This document shows, one piece after another, positions 1 to 10,941 of a stretch of DNA of 31,210 nucleotides. The DNA is from Porogramme epimiltina (Eukaryota; Basidiomycota; Agaricomycetes; Polyporales; Polyporaceae), in assembly GCA_900155495.1 (NCBI GenBank), contig FTLJ01001042.1, positions 1 to 31,210 of the forward strand, given 5' to 3'. The position numbers and the translations under genes are program-made. The first letter of the stretch is position 1. Each line of letters opens with the position of its first letter. The notes under the pieces were generated by a model. The model saw only the letters and a program-made list of their open reading frames with translations. It did no database searches and was not told the DNA's origin.

Positions 1-1
1 C

Positions 2-337
2 CCCATGCCCGGCATGCAGTCCTCCCCGCCGACCACCCCCGGCCCCTCCATCTCCTCACGCACCTCGGCGACGTCGTCGAAGCGGCCGTACACGCCAGAC
101 GACTTCGACGAGCTCACCGACCGGCAGGGCAGCGTGGACAGCCAGCCGCCACCGCCAAAGAAGGAGCGGAAGAAGCGCGCCGCAGCGCGCAAGGGGTGGA
201 AGGGCTGGGTGGAAGGCTCCCCGCCCCCCTCTGAGAAGCTCATCAACCTCGACGCGGTCACCGTGCTTGCGGAGCGCAAGACGCGCAGCGGGAAGAGCTT
301 CGACGCCATCGGCACAGGGCGAGACGGATGGGTCTAA
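2..337 (+). CDS. 3' end of an unrecognised gene (5' truncated)
   Basis: An open frame runs in from the left edge and stops at TAA 335-337, giving about 111 C-terminal residues. The tail is low-complexity and charged: a Ser/Thr/Pro-rich start, then RPYTPDDFDEL, a PPPPKKERKKRAAARKGWKGW basic/Trp stretch that could serve as a nuclear localisation signal, and a final ERKTRSGKSFDAI block. The mix of a basic cluster and conserved-looking aromatic residues suggests the C-terminus of a nuclear protein, but I do not recognise the family. The ATG at 5 is probably internal, because the frame is open to the edge of the window. A short spurious exon is possible but less likely, since residue composition is quite unlike the surrounding GC-rich spacer. 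The function is unknown. Confidence 0.55.
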   Translation, partial: PMPGMQSSPPTTPGPSISSRTSATSSKRPYTPDDFDELTDRQGSVDSQPPPPKKERKKRAAARKGWKGWVEGSPPPSEKLINLDAVTVLAERKTRSGKSFDAIGTGRDGWV

Positions 338-1710
338 CTCTGGTGCGTGCCCAGCCCTTCGTAGCGGTTCGATTCCGCTGAGACCTGCCCCAGGCCCTCG
401 CATCTGCGAGTTCTCCTGTGCTGTCCATCCGCTCCAATGCGTCCCCTCTCCCGCCGCCGCCCCCCGTGGGGCCCCCGTCTGATGCAGATATCGAACACGC
501 ATATATTCCACGGCTCGTTTTATTCCCCCCCCTTTCCGTGCGTCCGTGTGGCGAACCGCTCCTTTCCCCTGGGCTGGATTCTTGGTCATGCTCGCTCGCT
601 GTATATGTTGGCAGGGTTTCGCTCGTCCGCGCTCCGTTCAGGCTCATGCAGTCTCTTGTATACATATGTGGGTAACCGTTACGAAGAGCTCGCCATGGTA
701 ATGATCAATGTACATATACACTGGTCGTCACTGCGCGACGGCGCGGAGGGCCCCGCCCCCCGCCCGTCGCAGTGTTTGTCTTATCCACCCGCGTGTAGCC
801 GCGACTGGACCGAACGTGTGTGCGTGCGTGCTGCAGCGTGCCTCCGGCCGTCCGTCCATGTCGCCTTGTGCGAGAGGAGCGCGCCGCCAGTGCTCGCAGG
901 GACGAGCCGATCGGTCTTGTTCGATGGCGGCGGGGGCGCCGTGCCTCGAGGCGACCAAATACCCCCCCGGTGGGAGCGAACACACACAACCTGGACGGCC
1001 CGCCACCAGCGTGCGTCGGCGGCCCCACGAAGGTGGCGCAGAGCGGAGCGTCCGCGCGGGCGCGGGAGCCGTCGTGGCGCGTCTCGAGGCGGACCGCTTG
1101 CGGTGACGCTGTGGGGTGCCGAGATTGACTCGATAGAGCCAATCTGCCTTCCAGGCCCCCCGCGCGGCCGGGCGGTTGCGCGCGCTGCGGCACAGTCTGG
1201 CCTGCTGGCGGCTGCGACGCGTCGTCTGCGGTGCGCGACGGTGGGCCCGTCGCCGCTGCAGGAGGATGCGGGGGGATGCGCGCGCGCTCTGCGGGGGGCG
1301 CGCTGAGCCTGGGCGAGTGTTGGGGGCGCGGGAGCGTGGAGGGGCGAAGGGGGCCCAGGAACGGCGTGCGCGCTGGAGCGATCGCGCGGGATCTTCCGCG
1401 GAATCTGATGCGAAAGGGGTGGCGAGTCGCCGAGCGCGGCCTGCCCGATCGGGATAGTGTGTTTGGCGCGGCGCACGGGCGCCCCGCCCCGTTGTTCCTT
1501 CCGTCTTCACCGCCACCTCCCGCCCCACGCCAGCCAGCCCGTCTCCGTCGCCGACGCCGAACGACTTGCCTCCCTGCGCACCACAGGACGGCGGTGCCGC
1601 ACGCCTACGCCCGCACCCAAAGCCGCCGCTCGCGGATTGCACGGCGCCGACCGGCCGACCGACCGAACCGACTGCCACCGCACGCCCGCGCGTGCACCAG
1701 CTCACGGGCG
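338..1710. other. Intergenic spacer before MTG1
   Basis: This is about 1.4 kb of very GC-rich sequence with short C and G runs. Several open frames of 90-325 codons exist on both strands and overlap each other. They have the Arg/Ala/Pro/Gly-rich composition expected from random GC-rich DNA and no recognisable domain, so none is called. The left end should hold the 3' UTR of the upstream gene and the right end the MTG1 promoter. No convincing TATA box or repeat was seen. Confidence 0.5.
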
Positions 1711-4700
1711 ATGCTGACGCACATCCCCTTCCCGGCGCTGCCGGTCCCGCCGTCGTGGTTCCCGGGACACATGCTCCAGTTCCAGCGCATGCTCCCCGCC
1801 CTCCTCAACAAGACCGACGTCGTCCTCGAGCTCCGCGACGCCCGCCTCCCGCTCACCAGTATCAACCGCAACTTCGAAGGTGCGTGCGCCTTTCCCCCGC
1901 CCCCTCCGGCCTTCCTTTTGTGGGCGCCTCGCTCGCTCCTCCTGGTTTCTTATCGCTCGACCATCGGCGGGCTCATTAATCGCGATTCGGGGCGCCTCCG
2001 CATGTGTACTCGGGGGCGATGCGCCCGTCCATCCTACGTTGCACCGGTCTTGTCTTCTGGATTGCACAACTGGCGTAGTTGGACGTGCCGGATAATCTCT
2101 GGGGTGACATTCGCCGCCACTGGCGTCCCGTCCAGCCGTCTCCATATGGCTACTCTCTAGCGGCGGGCGCGGAGAGCGGAGCCCTGTGGGCGCCGCTCGC
2201 CGCTGCTCCTGGTGGAATGCCTAGAAGGTGGATTTGGCTTCAGCTAGCCCCCCATCGATCTGCCGGGCGCACGTCTTGACGTTTCACAGATGTGCGCAGC
2301 TGGGACCTGGCGTGGCGGGTTGCCCCACCCGGAAGCGCCTAAGACCATCTATCCTGGCCCACATTATGATGATGCGAGGCTAACCAGCCAGCGCCCCGTG
2401 GTGCGTATGTCCAAGCGTAAACCGAAGGCGTCCGGCAGATCATCCAGCATTCCGCCTAGGACGCTCTGGGCCACCCTTTTTTCGGACGCCCCATTTGGCC
2501 ACATCACGCTGGTGTACGAGACAGACAGGCGAGCCAAATTGGCGGGGCGGGGCGCCGCGGCGTGGCATTCCGCTGGTACGAGGATACCAGGCATCGACAG
2601 CGCTCGGGCACCATGGCGGCCCACCACGCCTGGGTGGGAGGCAGGCGGTCAGGAATGGGGCAGTGGCGCGCGGCGCATGATACTTGGAAACCGCGGTGCG
2701 CCGCGAGAATAGCCTGTGCGCCCTTGTCTCGTGTGAGGCGCGGGCGTACGGGATCCCCTTCTACGCAGTGCGGCCCGACACCCTTCTCTTCCTCGACGTC
2801 GGTATGCGGATCGTCGGACTGGAGGCGTACAACATCCACGGGCCGTCTGCCCTTGTCTTCCCGCAGGGTGATGCTTCCTCGTCGGCCATTGCGAGGGGCC
2901 GCAGACACGCCGTCCGGACGCCGACGATGCCTACCTACACGCGCCCGCGCCGATCACCCAACAGTGGTCAAATTTCGCCGCTGACAGATGATGCTCTCTC
3001 CCTCTGCCGCCCTCGCGCGCCAGCCAGCCCGGGGGGCGCGCGGCGGCTTCTATCGCGTCCATTCAGCGAAGCGGGCTGCTCCGCGAGGGAGGGCCCGCGC
3101 GTGCGGGCGCTATAGATCCCGCGTCGCCGCATGCGGATGTTCGCAAGGGTGGCCGTCGGATGCGCCGCTTCCGCTAGGCACAGCATCCGTTGATGCCTGT
3201 TGTGTCCTGATGGCCTTGTACGCCCTCCGCCGCTGCGAGGTGTAGATGCGTTTCGCGGTGGAGAGGCAATCCGCCGGACGCTGGGTGTGCGAGCCGTGGG
3301 CACAGTTGAGGTTCGAGGCAGGAGGTGGCTCCGGCTTCTAGCGAGCTCCGGCGCTCCGACCGGCCAGTCCACGGACTCACCGCAATATCCTTCCACCCAT
3401 TTATCTGGTCCACACCGGCGGAATGCCGTACCTCTCCTATGGAACGGATATTCTGAGTCTGCTATGTGGGTCACTGTGGGGCACGGTTGTCTCTGGCCTT
3501 AACTCCGTCCACTCCGCGTGAATATTCCGCACTGGATGAATATTTTTCTTTTTTCTTTGGCACCCTGCTTGCTTGTGGCTATACTACTGTGTTGGCTCCG
3601 GCTCTGGTCGCTGTTTGGACCTGAAACCGCCGTCATCCGCAGCCATCCGCACACTTCTATCAAGCATTTTCGCCGTCTTCCGATCCCGGACGCACGCTGA
3701 CAAAGATCCCATCCCAGGTGTGCTGCAGAAGTGGCGGCGCGAGCGAGGGGCTATCGGGTCTTCTATCCTGCCTCAGGACGGGTTAATGGCTGGCCCCAGC
3801 AGCGCCCCGGTCTGCGAACGGGTCGTCGTCTTCAGCAAGCGCGACCTCGTTCCGGAATGGGGAATCAAGGTTGGCGACCGGGCTGGGATCTCGTCTGCGC
3901 GGTGATACTGATCTTTGCCTTACCGCAGCCATTCCAACGGGCTATGGCGACTAAATACCCCGACCAGAAAACTTTTTTCGCGTCGTGGAATAGGGCGCGC
4001 GACATCAAGGCCTTGAACGAGCTGTTAGTTAGTACGTCTGTTTGACGGCCTCGTCTCCATGGTAAAAAACCCTTACATCGCACATAGACCTCGCAAAGGC
4101 CCATCCGTACCGGACGGAACTCAACGTTCTTGTTGTCGGAATGCCTAACGTCGGCAAATCGACTCTGTTAAACGCCCTTAGGAACATCGGTATACCAGGA
4201 CGTGCGTAGCGTCCATTCCGGTGATTTTCTGTCGCTCAAACCGGCCTCCGGCACATCTCTGGCACGCAGCGACACCAAAAGCCCTCCGGACGTCCGCCCA
4301 GCCGGGGATGACCCGCGTGATCTCGACGCGACTTAAACTCTCGACCGACCCGCTCGTCTACGCCTACGACTCGCCCGGCGTGATGCTCCCCTTCCTGGGG
4401 AATGGCGTCAAAGGCGCGGAACGCGGGGTGAAGCTAGCGCTCATTGGTCCGTGCGCCCTCCCCCCATTGTTTGGCTCGCCGCTGACGTACGTACGCCCCC
4501 CTCCCTCCCCTCCCGCGCGTGGGAACCGCCAGCCGGGATCAAAGAGGGCTTGTACGACACCGAGGCGCTCGCGGCGTATCTGTTGTACCGGCTGAACGTG
4601 CTTGACCCGGTCGGTGAGTGACCGTCCACCTCGCAGCGGCCGTGCGTGCGTGCGGGCGTGTGTGCGTGCATGCGCCATGCGTGTGCATCACCGCATGCAG

Positions 4701-5329
4701 GTCGCCTGGACAGCTCGCTGACCGCCGCTTTGCCCGCTTCCCGCTCGCCTTCCATCCGTCCATCCATCCACCCACCCCTTCTGTGACTCCTGTCTCCTTT
4801 GCCGGCGGACCCACCCGCCACACGCACAGCCCCGGCGTACCTCGCGCTCCTGCCCGCCGGCACGCGCCCGCTGCTCGACCTGCACGAGTTCCTCGCGCTC
4901 CTCGCGCAGCGCCTCTGCATGCTCAAGCGCGGCGGCGTGCCCGACACCGCCCGCGCCGCGGTGTGGTTCCTCAAGTGGTGGCGGGACGAGGGCGGGCGCG
5001 CGTCCGCCGCGGCGCCCGCGCTGCCCAGCTACCCCCTAGGGGAGACCCCAGGCGCGGGCACGGGCGCGGGCGTAGAGGCGTACCGCCGTGGGTGGGGCTT
5101 CGACCTCGAGTGGGACGTGCGCGCGGGCGAGGTGGGGGGCTACGACGAGGCGGCGGTGCAGGCGAAGATGGAGGCGTGCATCGACGCGTTCGCGGCGGGG
5201 GCGCTCGAGGAGGAGCGCGAGGGCGGGGCGGTGAGCGCGACGCAGGAGAAGAAGCGGGCGAAGGAGGCGCAGAAGACGAAGCAGCGGGCGCGGGCGCGTG
5301 CGCGGCTCGCGGCTTCGCGGGGAGGATGA
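1711..5329 (+). CDS. MTG1: Mitochondrial GTPase 1 (MTG1, RbgA/YlqF family)
   Basis: This is a circularly permuted GTPase that acts in mitochondrial large ribosomal subunit assembly at the inner membrane. Proposed exons are 1711-1879, 3718-3869, 3929-4031, 4088-4201, 4270-4446, 4533-4613 and 4830-5329. They join in frame to 431 aa. Motif order is permuted as in the family: the N-terminal WFPGHM signature and RDARLPL come first, then G4 as VVVFSKRDL, then G1 GMPNVGKST, a G2-like QPGMTR and G3 DSPGVM. The C-terminal domain ends in a Lys/Arg-rich helix (KKRAKEAQKTKQRARARARL), plausibly RNA-binding. The start at 1711 gives the short N-terminus before WFPGHM that is usual here; no long presequence is evident. 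Two oddities are the 1838-nt first intron and Ser in place of Asn in the G4 motif. Exons 2-7 are supported by both splice signals and family motifs. The gene is convergent with CYP-A, with stops 282 bp apart. Confidence 0.9.
1880..3717 (+). other. 1838-nt first intron of MTG1, possible insertion
   Basis: The donor gtgcgt at 1880 and the acceptor atcccag ending at 3717 join NFE to GVLQKW in frame. Other MTG1 introns are 56-86 nt, plus one of 216 nt. The interior carries moderately long open frames. One at about 2684-2880 (+) is rich in ordinary hydrophobic residues and is flanked by a splice-like gtatgc at 2801 and ttcccgcag ending near 2866. I recognise no family, and no terminal inverted repeats or target-site duplication could be found by eye. 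It may be a decayed mobile element, a captured gene fragment or alternative exons. Confidence 0.5.
4634..4777 (+). repeat. Simple-sequence tracts in MTG1 intron 6
   Basis: The 216-nt intron 4614-4829 holds an imperfect GTGC/GTGT tract near 4640-4690 and an imperfect CCAT tetranucleotide tract near 4753-4777. These tracts explain why this intron is longer than its neighbours. They are likely length-polymorphic and carry no coding signal. Confidence 0.7.
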
Positions 5330-5611
5330 GTGATTCGTGGTGCGTGTTTTTTTTTCGTTGGGTGGCGGGTGGCGGAGATGCTGACTTGGGAGGTTTATTG
5401 CAGGTGGGATTCATTGCGTTCACACGTATACACTTTACATTGGCTGGCCGTCATAATGCAGTGCTTCATACCCCGTTCTCCGAGGCAGTCTGCCAGCAGG
5501 AGACTCATAGAACAGTCGAAAACGGTGATATCTTCCTTCCATGCATGTAGCTTCTGACGATGAGACTTTCCAAGCTCCAACACCAGGCCCGTTGCCACGC
5601 CGCGGAGTTCT

Positions 5612-7761
5612 TCACAGCTCTAGACCTGCCTCCCTGACAAGCGCCGCTGCCCTTGGGGAACGGGGCGTAATCTTGCACAGGAATGGTTCCGGGGCCCTAG
5701 CGCTGCTTCGTCAGACGCTGCCAGGACAACGGCCCCGCACGCGCGGCACTCACGACAACGTGCAGTCAAAATCGACCCTCCGGTCGATTTTCTCCGGCCG
5801 GCCGTCAGCGCCGGTGCGGGACTGGATGTCGAAGACGTGGAGGAACGACGCGATGAAGATGAAGAGCGCGTCCGTTGCGAAGTGGCGGCCCGGACAAACC
5901 CTGCCGCGAAGCCCGCGCGCGCGGGCGGTGGGTGAGCGTTTCGAGTTCCCACACGGGAGGGATGATCCGGAAATGACGCACCTCCTCCCGAACCCGAACT
6001 GCAGGCGCGACGGGTCTTGAGCGGCTGTAACCGAGCTGCCGTCGTTCATGAACCTCTCGGGCAGGAACACCTCGGGCTCGGGGTACGCGGTGGGGTCGCG
6101 GGACATCGCCCTGCGCCGTTCCGGTCGTTCAGAAAGCTTTGCGGCATTTTAGGGTTCTCGGCTGCACTCACCAGCAATTCGGGATCAGCACCGTCCCTGC
6201 GGGGATGTGGTAGCCGTCGTAGACATCGTCCTCGAAAGACTTGTGCGGTATGCCGAGGGGAACCACAGGGTGCCACCTCGTCGTCTCTTTCAGGATGGCG
6301 TCTATGTACGGGAGCGACTCGCGGTCCGCGAAGTCGGGGAGACGGTCTGGCCCTACTACAGCGTCCAGCTCCGCCTGGGCCTTTTTCTGCGCTTCGGGAT
6401 GCGACACGATGGCCAAGACGAACGCCAGAAGGGTGCTGACTGTCTGATGACGAGCATTTGAGGAGACGGGGTCAGAGGCGGTAAGGAGGGTGGGGGCGTA
6501 CCGTATCAAACGCCGCTATATGAAACGGCCATTGGGTAAGTTTCACATGCATTTTAGTTTCCGGCTTTACGGACCAACATAAGCGACGCCGATGATATCC
6601 TTGTAATGCTCGATGTCCTCTGAAGGCATCTCCCGCCCTGTAGAGCCGTAAGCCTTGTCCATCAGCCTAGATGTTATAGACGACTTTGCTGATCCTCGTG
6701 CCTGCGGACAGGGGAAATATGTCATGATATTTATAAATGGGTTTCTCCGCCGCAGCCTGTGATTAACCCAAACGTACCATCCCTTCGACGGCTGCTTCGT
6801 ATGGCACATCACGCAGCGTAGTTAAATCGTCTTTCCATTGGAGTGCATTACGCTTGAAGTTTGCTCCAGGGAACCATGCGGGTATGTGTGCAAGGAAGGG
6901 GAAGAGCTCCACGAGGAAGCGCCCAGGTGCTGCGACCTCGCTGAATATTCGTGCCCCTTTTTGGACGATGGTCAAATATCTGTTGTTCTCGTCTTCGACT
7001 TCCATGCCGTAGACTACGTCCATGATGGTGGCTGATAGGGTGCTACGGGGCCCCCTATTAATGAGGCAGGATGTCGACTTTCTCGGGAGGAAACGCACCC
7101 TCTAACATGGGCGTAGAAGTCATCTGGTGTATCGAGCAGCCTGTTCAGGAATTTCCTTGTCCCCCTTAAATGCGCAGGCTGGTATACGCCAACAGCACCG
7201 GGGTGGAAAAGGTCGTGGAACGAGCGGCGGCAGCGCTTGAGGGTGGCATTGTACCCAAGCAATGTGAACTCCCACATCAGCCCGACCCTGTGAGCACGGA
7301 CCACGCGTGCAATGAGCCCCTAAATGCCACCGTTGTCACCCGCATACTCACAGTTCTGCCATTACCAATCGCGGTCTGTCGGAGGTATTTGCAGAGCGAG
7401 TTTCCAGAAGCGCTATGGCGGCATCGTAGGATTCTATCACTACCGTGTGTTGTCCAAAAACGTCGAGGTACATTACTCCGCCTGTCAGGTGTTCGGCGTG
7501 CGGCGGTGTGAGAATCAGGCAGACGGCAAAGTTTGATAGTTGCCCACCGTGCTTCTTGCTGAGCTCATGAAGTGCTGGAGCCATGTTCTTAGTGGGCATA
7601 TGGAGAAGATTACCAATGATAGGAAGAGGCTTAGGCCCCGGCGGAAGAGGGAGGGTGGAGAAAGTGCGGCCACGACCAGCACGAAGATAGGCCCATGTCA
7701 GGAGACCAAGAAGAGCGAGGGCCCAAAGCCCAGCATGCCCGATATGGAACATAGGCTCCAT
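5612..7761 (-). CDS. Cytochrome P450 monooxygenase CYP-A (OrdA-like)
   Basis: A microsomal heme-thiolate monooxygenase, substrate unknown. Ten exons (minus strand): 7761-7548, 7481-7352, 7287-7099, 7042-6778, 6701-6575, 6515-6502 (14 nt), 6443-6172, 6110-5982, 5900-5754 and 5696-5612, giving 523 aa. It has an N-terminal membrane anchor (ALALLGLLTWAYL) and a Pro-rich hinge LPLPPGPKPLP. The I-helix is AAFDTT, the K-helix KETTRW (ExxR), then FLPERF and the heme loop FGFGRRVCPGR with the Cys ligand. The C-helix WxxxR motif is altered: NATLKRCRR has Leu where CYP-B, C and D have Trp. Relative to those copies it has one extra codon in exon 5 and five extra in exon 8. Start 7761 is chosen over the in-frame ATG at 7836 because a TATA-like box lies between them. 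Closest resemblance is to basidiomycete OrdA-like P450s; the exact CYP family number is not assigned. Confidence 0.93.
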
Positions 7762-8637
7762 ACCCACCGAGCGACCTTGGGGAAGGAGGTGGCAATGAAT
7801 GAGTACCCGGGCGGGATTTATACCACCCACGGGCAAGGCTGTGGTGTGAGATTAAACTTTAGCACTACCTTGAAGTAGGAATTAACCTTCCCAGGTAGTG
7901 ACTGTCGACCCTTGAAAGGTATGGCTTGGCGGGGTTTGTACGAACATGGCGTGTCGATTAACGTAGGTAGCTCCGTGTGTCTGCCGGACGTCGGAGCAGA
8001 GGATGGGCGCATTGTCTCCACACCGCGGCATTCCGTATGATTGGCCCACACCTTTCACAAAAAGAAGGCGTGCTCCTCGGGTGACCGGCAAATAAATGGG
8101 GCTAAGGGGGGGAAGTATGACGTATTTGGCGTCAGCTGATGTTTCAACGCCGAGTGTGCTAGAAAGGGCACCCGCGAAGGGATTAGCTGTCACGGCTCTA
8201 CTGCCATTAGGATGCCTTCTTTTAGGTTTTGGACCAGAGCGAGATGAACGGGATGTACCTTACGGCCTGAATTAAAAAGTCTGTGAGAAATCATGGTACA
8301 TAGGATGTCAGATATTGGATCCTTACCGGCTGGGGACACCGCTGTTAGACAACCTGACTTAATGGCGGCGGGGCACGAGGCTAGAAAATATACCTAGGTC
8401 ACCAGAAGCTTATAGATCGTTGTTCGACGTCGAGGTTCTATCCCCTGTGGGGAGCATCAAATACATGATCATCATCCAGATATACAACTACTGATATCCT
8501 ACGCATTGCTATCTACTGTGACAGATTTTGCACCGCCGCTCTACGCGGTGGTGTCAAGTTACATACAACCTAAAGTTTCATCTACAAGGAAACTGAGACA
8601 AACAAGGTACCGGCGGCAACCGAAGCTCGAGCGTCAT
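7762..8637. other. Intergenic region between CYP-A and the MFS gene
   Basis: This 876-bp stretch holds the CYP-A promoter and the 3' flank of the MFS gene; both genes are on the minus strand. A 103-codon minus-strand frame (7882-8193) has no recognisable domain and no family-like composition, so it is not called. The segment 8194-8637 is AT-richer and shows nothing further. Confidence 0.5.
7815..7822 (-). promoter_or_regulatory. TATA-like box of CYP-A
   Basis: Read on the minus strand the site is GGTATAAATCCC, about 54 nt upstream of the ATG at 7761. The spacing fits a short 5' UTR. It lies downstream of the alternative ATG at 7836, which argues that translation starts at 7761. Confidence 0.5.
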
Positions 8638-10941
8638 CTAGGTGGGGACGTGCCGCACGCGAGGAATAAGAGCCCACACTACGATCATGGTCGACATCAT
8701 CGACACGATGCTGCAGTGGGTAATACGTGTCAGACAACCGCTAAACGAAGACAATGAAACAGCGCAGCACTTACAAGGGCTGGAGACTGGCGATGCCGAA
8801 CTTTGACGCGAGCACACCCGTGATGAAGGGCAGCACAGCAGACCCCGCCTGGCCGACGCCTGCAATATAGCCCATGCAGCCGGTGAGAAGCCAACGCGGG
8901 AGGATTTTGGTCCCATGGTTGAGGAGAATTGGATACATTGGCCCGAGTAGGAGTCCGGTGAATGCGACCGCAACTGCATTCTCTACCAATGAGGGCACGA
9001 CCCACACGGTGACTTCCAGTCTAGTATAGGCAGATCAACGCAGTCAATGACACGGCAGCGCGACGAGAAAATTTGGGGTACGCACTGGATAGCGATGAGT
9101 GCATACAGGAACAGCGCTCGCCGTTCGCCGATCTAACAGCTGAGGTCAGCTATATGAGTAATAGCCCGGTCTTCCAACTTACCTTTCTGTTTAGCCACAT
9201 CAAGAGAATTCGGCCAAGCATGAGACCTAGAGTCACGCTCAAAACACGGTTGAAACGGAGAACTGTAGACACGGCGTACCTGCAAAGAAACCAGAGGAGA
9301 TGTATCCGGAGCTAGCTGTCCCATGGCGCTTTTCTTGCACGTAGGTCACACTCCAGCCTAGGACCTCGCCGTAAGTCACCGCATTGAAGGGTTACTAGAA
9401 GATAAACGTACTGCCAATAGTGACCTCCACACCGACGTAGATCAGAGAGAACATGGCCATAATGTGGACTTCACGGATGTTGAATATTTGCTTGTATTTG
9501 TTCGTAGAAATCTGGTCCGGATCCTCGCGGAGGTCTCCCGACTCCGCCAAGAGCACTGCACGACCACAATATCGAGGATCAACACATGTATATACCCCTG
9601 CAGCGGTAAAACACCCACCTTCCTGGCGCTTCCCGCGAAAAACGTAGATTAGGAGGAGAGTGGCGATCGTACTGCCGGCAACAGATACAAGGAAGTGGAA
9701 AGACCAGTGCTTCTTTGTGGAAAAGACGGTCGCGACCAAGGGTGCCGTTAGTGCCCCGAGACCTGTATTACGGGGATGCATGCCCGTGCGCGCACGATGA
9801 CTGCCTGGTGAACGACAGATCGTGACTAATGTAGACATAAACGTACCATAAGATGCGTGCAAGAATCCCAGCTTAGTGGGCACATTCAGACGCGAGCTCG
9901 CGACAAACCCGTTCGCGTGCGCGTTTTGGAGCGAGATCCCAAACCCACTGACCACGTACGCGAGGCACATGATCGGGAACGGGCCTCCGGGCACGATCAT
10001 CACGTACGCAATGAGTTGACACGCGGAGCCTGAACGTTGTGGGCGTCATCAGTAGCGGAAGCAGCGAAGGGTCGGAGACGGCGGGTTCTCACCCAAAACA
10101 ATCATCTAAGAAAGGATTAGACTATGAACACGTAAAAACGCTGCCCATCGATCACTCACTTTTCCGAACCCGAACCGATCAGTAAGGTACACGTTTGCAA
10201 CCGCGCCCGACAGGTATCCCTTGGATGCTACGATAAGCCATGGTTGTAGGGAGAAACGCCCTGCACTCACCACGGCGTTGCAGATGAAGATGAGCGAGAC
10301 CACGGCGAATCCAATCTGCGCACGCGGTCAACACGAACGCATTCCCCTGCCGTCCATCCCAACATCCACCCTTCGTCGACACTCACGTTGTAGTACTGTT
10401 GAATGCGCGGCAGCAGCGGGCCATTCGTACCGTCGTTCCACCCATTCATGAAGATCGCGATGCAGAGCGTGACGAAGTTCCGCATAACTTTCCGGGAGTC
10501 GACCGGCTGCTCCTCGAGCGCGGGCGCCGTCGATGCCGCGTCATCGGGGTCGATGACCGACGGCGCGAGCGAGCTCGGGAAGCTCGGCGCGATCTCGACG
10601 TCGACGTCGCGGCCCTTCGCGTCCTTGTGGAACACGACCCGCGCGCCGGGGTGCTCTGCGATGACGGGCAGCTCGATCGCCTCCGGCTCGAGCGCGGGCG
10701 GGGAATCGAGCGGGCGCATGCGCGCGAGCTCTGAGCGCCGCCGCACACGCTCGCTGTTGAGCATTTTCGGGATGTCCAGAGAGGAGGCCGAGCCGGAGTC
10801 GCCTGTGTCGAGCGCGGAGCCCTCCATGCGGCGGAGCGCGGCCATGCGCGCGGTCGGGGCGTCTGCGAGATCGCGGTCGTCGATGGTGATGTCTATGCTC
10901 GAAGGGCGGAAGGATGGTCCGGCAGATGACGAAGACGCCAT
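8638..10941 (-). CDS. MFS transporter, Bsc6/FucP-like
   Basis: A major facilitator superfamily permease; the substrate is unknown. Twelve exons on the minus strand: 10941-10387, 10315-10271, 10219-10160, 10105-10093 (13 nt), 10029-9847, 9762-9619, 9555-9412, 9357-9280, 9226-9183, 9132-9086, 9020-8775 and 8710-8638. They join in frame to 543 aa. A cytosolic, Ser- and acid-rich N-terminus of about 150 residues precedes TM1 (FVTLCIAIFMNGWNDGTNGP). The loop LTDRFGFGK between early helices, LQNAHANGF, GALTAPLVAT and SSGYISSGFF match the layout of fungal Bsc6-type members of the FucP/FHS group. The C-terminal half has further hydrophobic helices (LLLGPMYPILL, GVGQAGSAVLPF) and a short tail ending RVRHVPT. 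It sits upstream of CYP-A on the same strand, so the two could be co-regulated, but it may equally be an unrelated nutrient permease. Confidence 0.92.

Noticed and set aside
363..379. A perfect tRNA T-arm look-alike (AGCGG-TTCGATT-CCGCT).
   Set aside because: The only partly matching acceptor strand (331-337) is too close to leave room for D and anticodon arms, and it overlaps a stop codon. No complete cloverleaf can be drawn.
437..1705. Long overlapping open frames on both strands (up to 325 codons).
   Set aside because: They are Arg/Ala/Pro-rich, overlap each other and have no domain; they are expected by chance in DNA of such high GC content.
2341..3115. A separate gene inside MTG1 intron 1.
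   Set aside because: No start-to-stop model or recognised family could be built; it is reported only as an open question.
4971..5423. A Pro/Arg-rich 150-codon minus-strand frame.
   Set aside because: It is antisense to the last MTG1 exon, which carries the family-like C-terminal domain.
7882..8193. A 103-codon minus-strand frame upstream of CYP-A.
   Set aside because: No recognisable domain, no splice context, and it lies in the promoter interval. It is kept as spacer.
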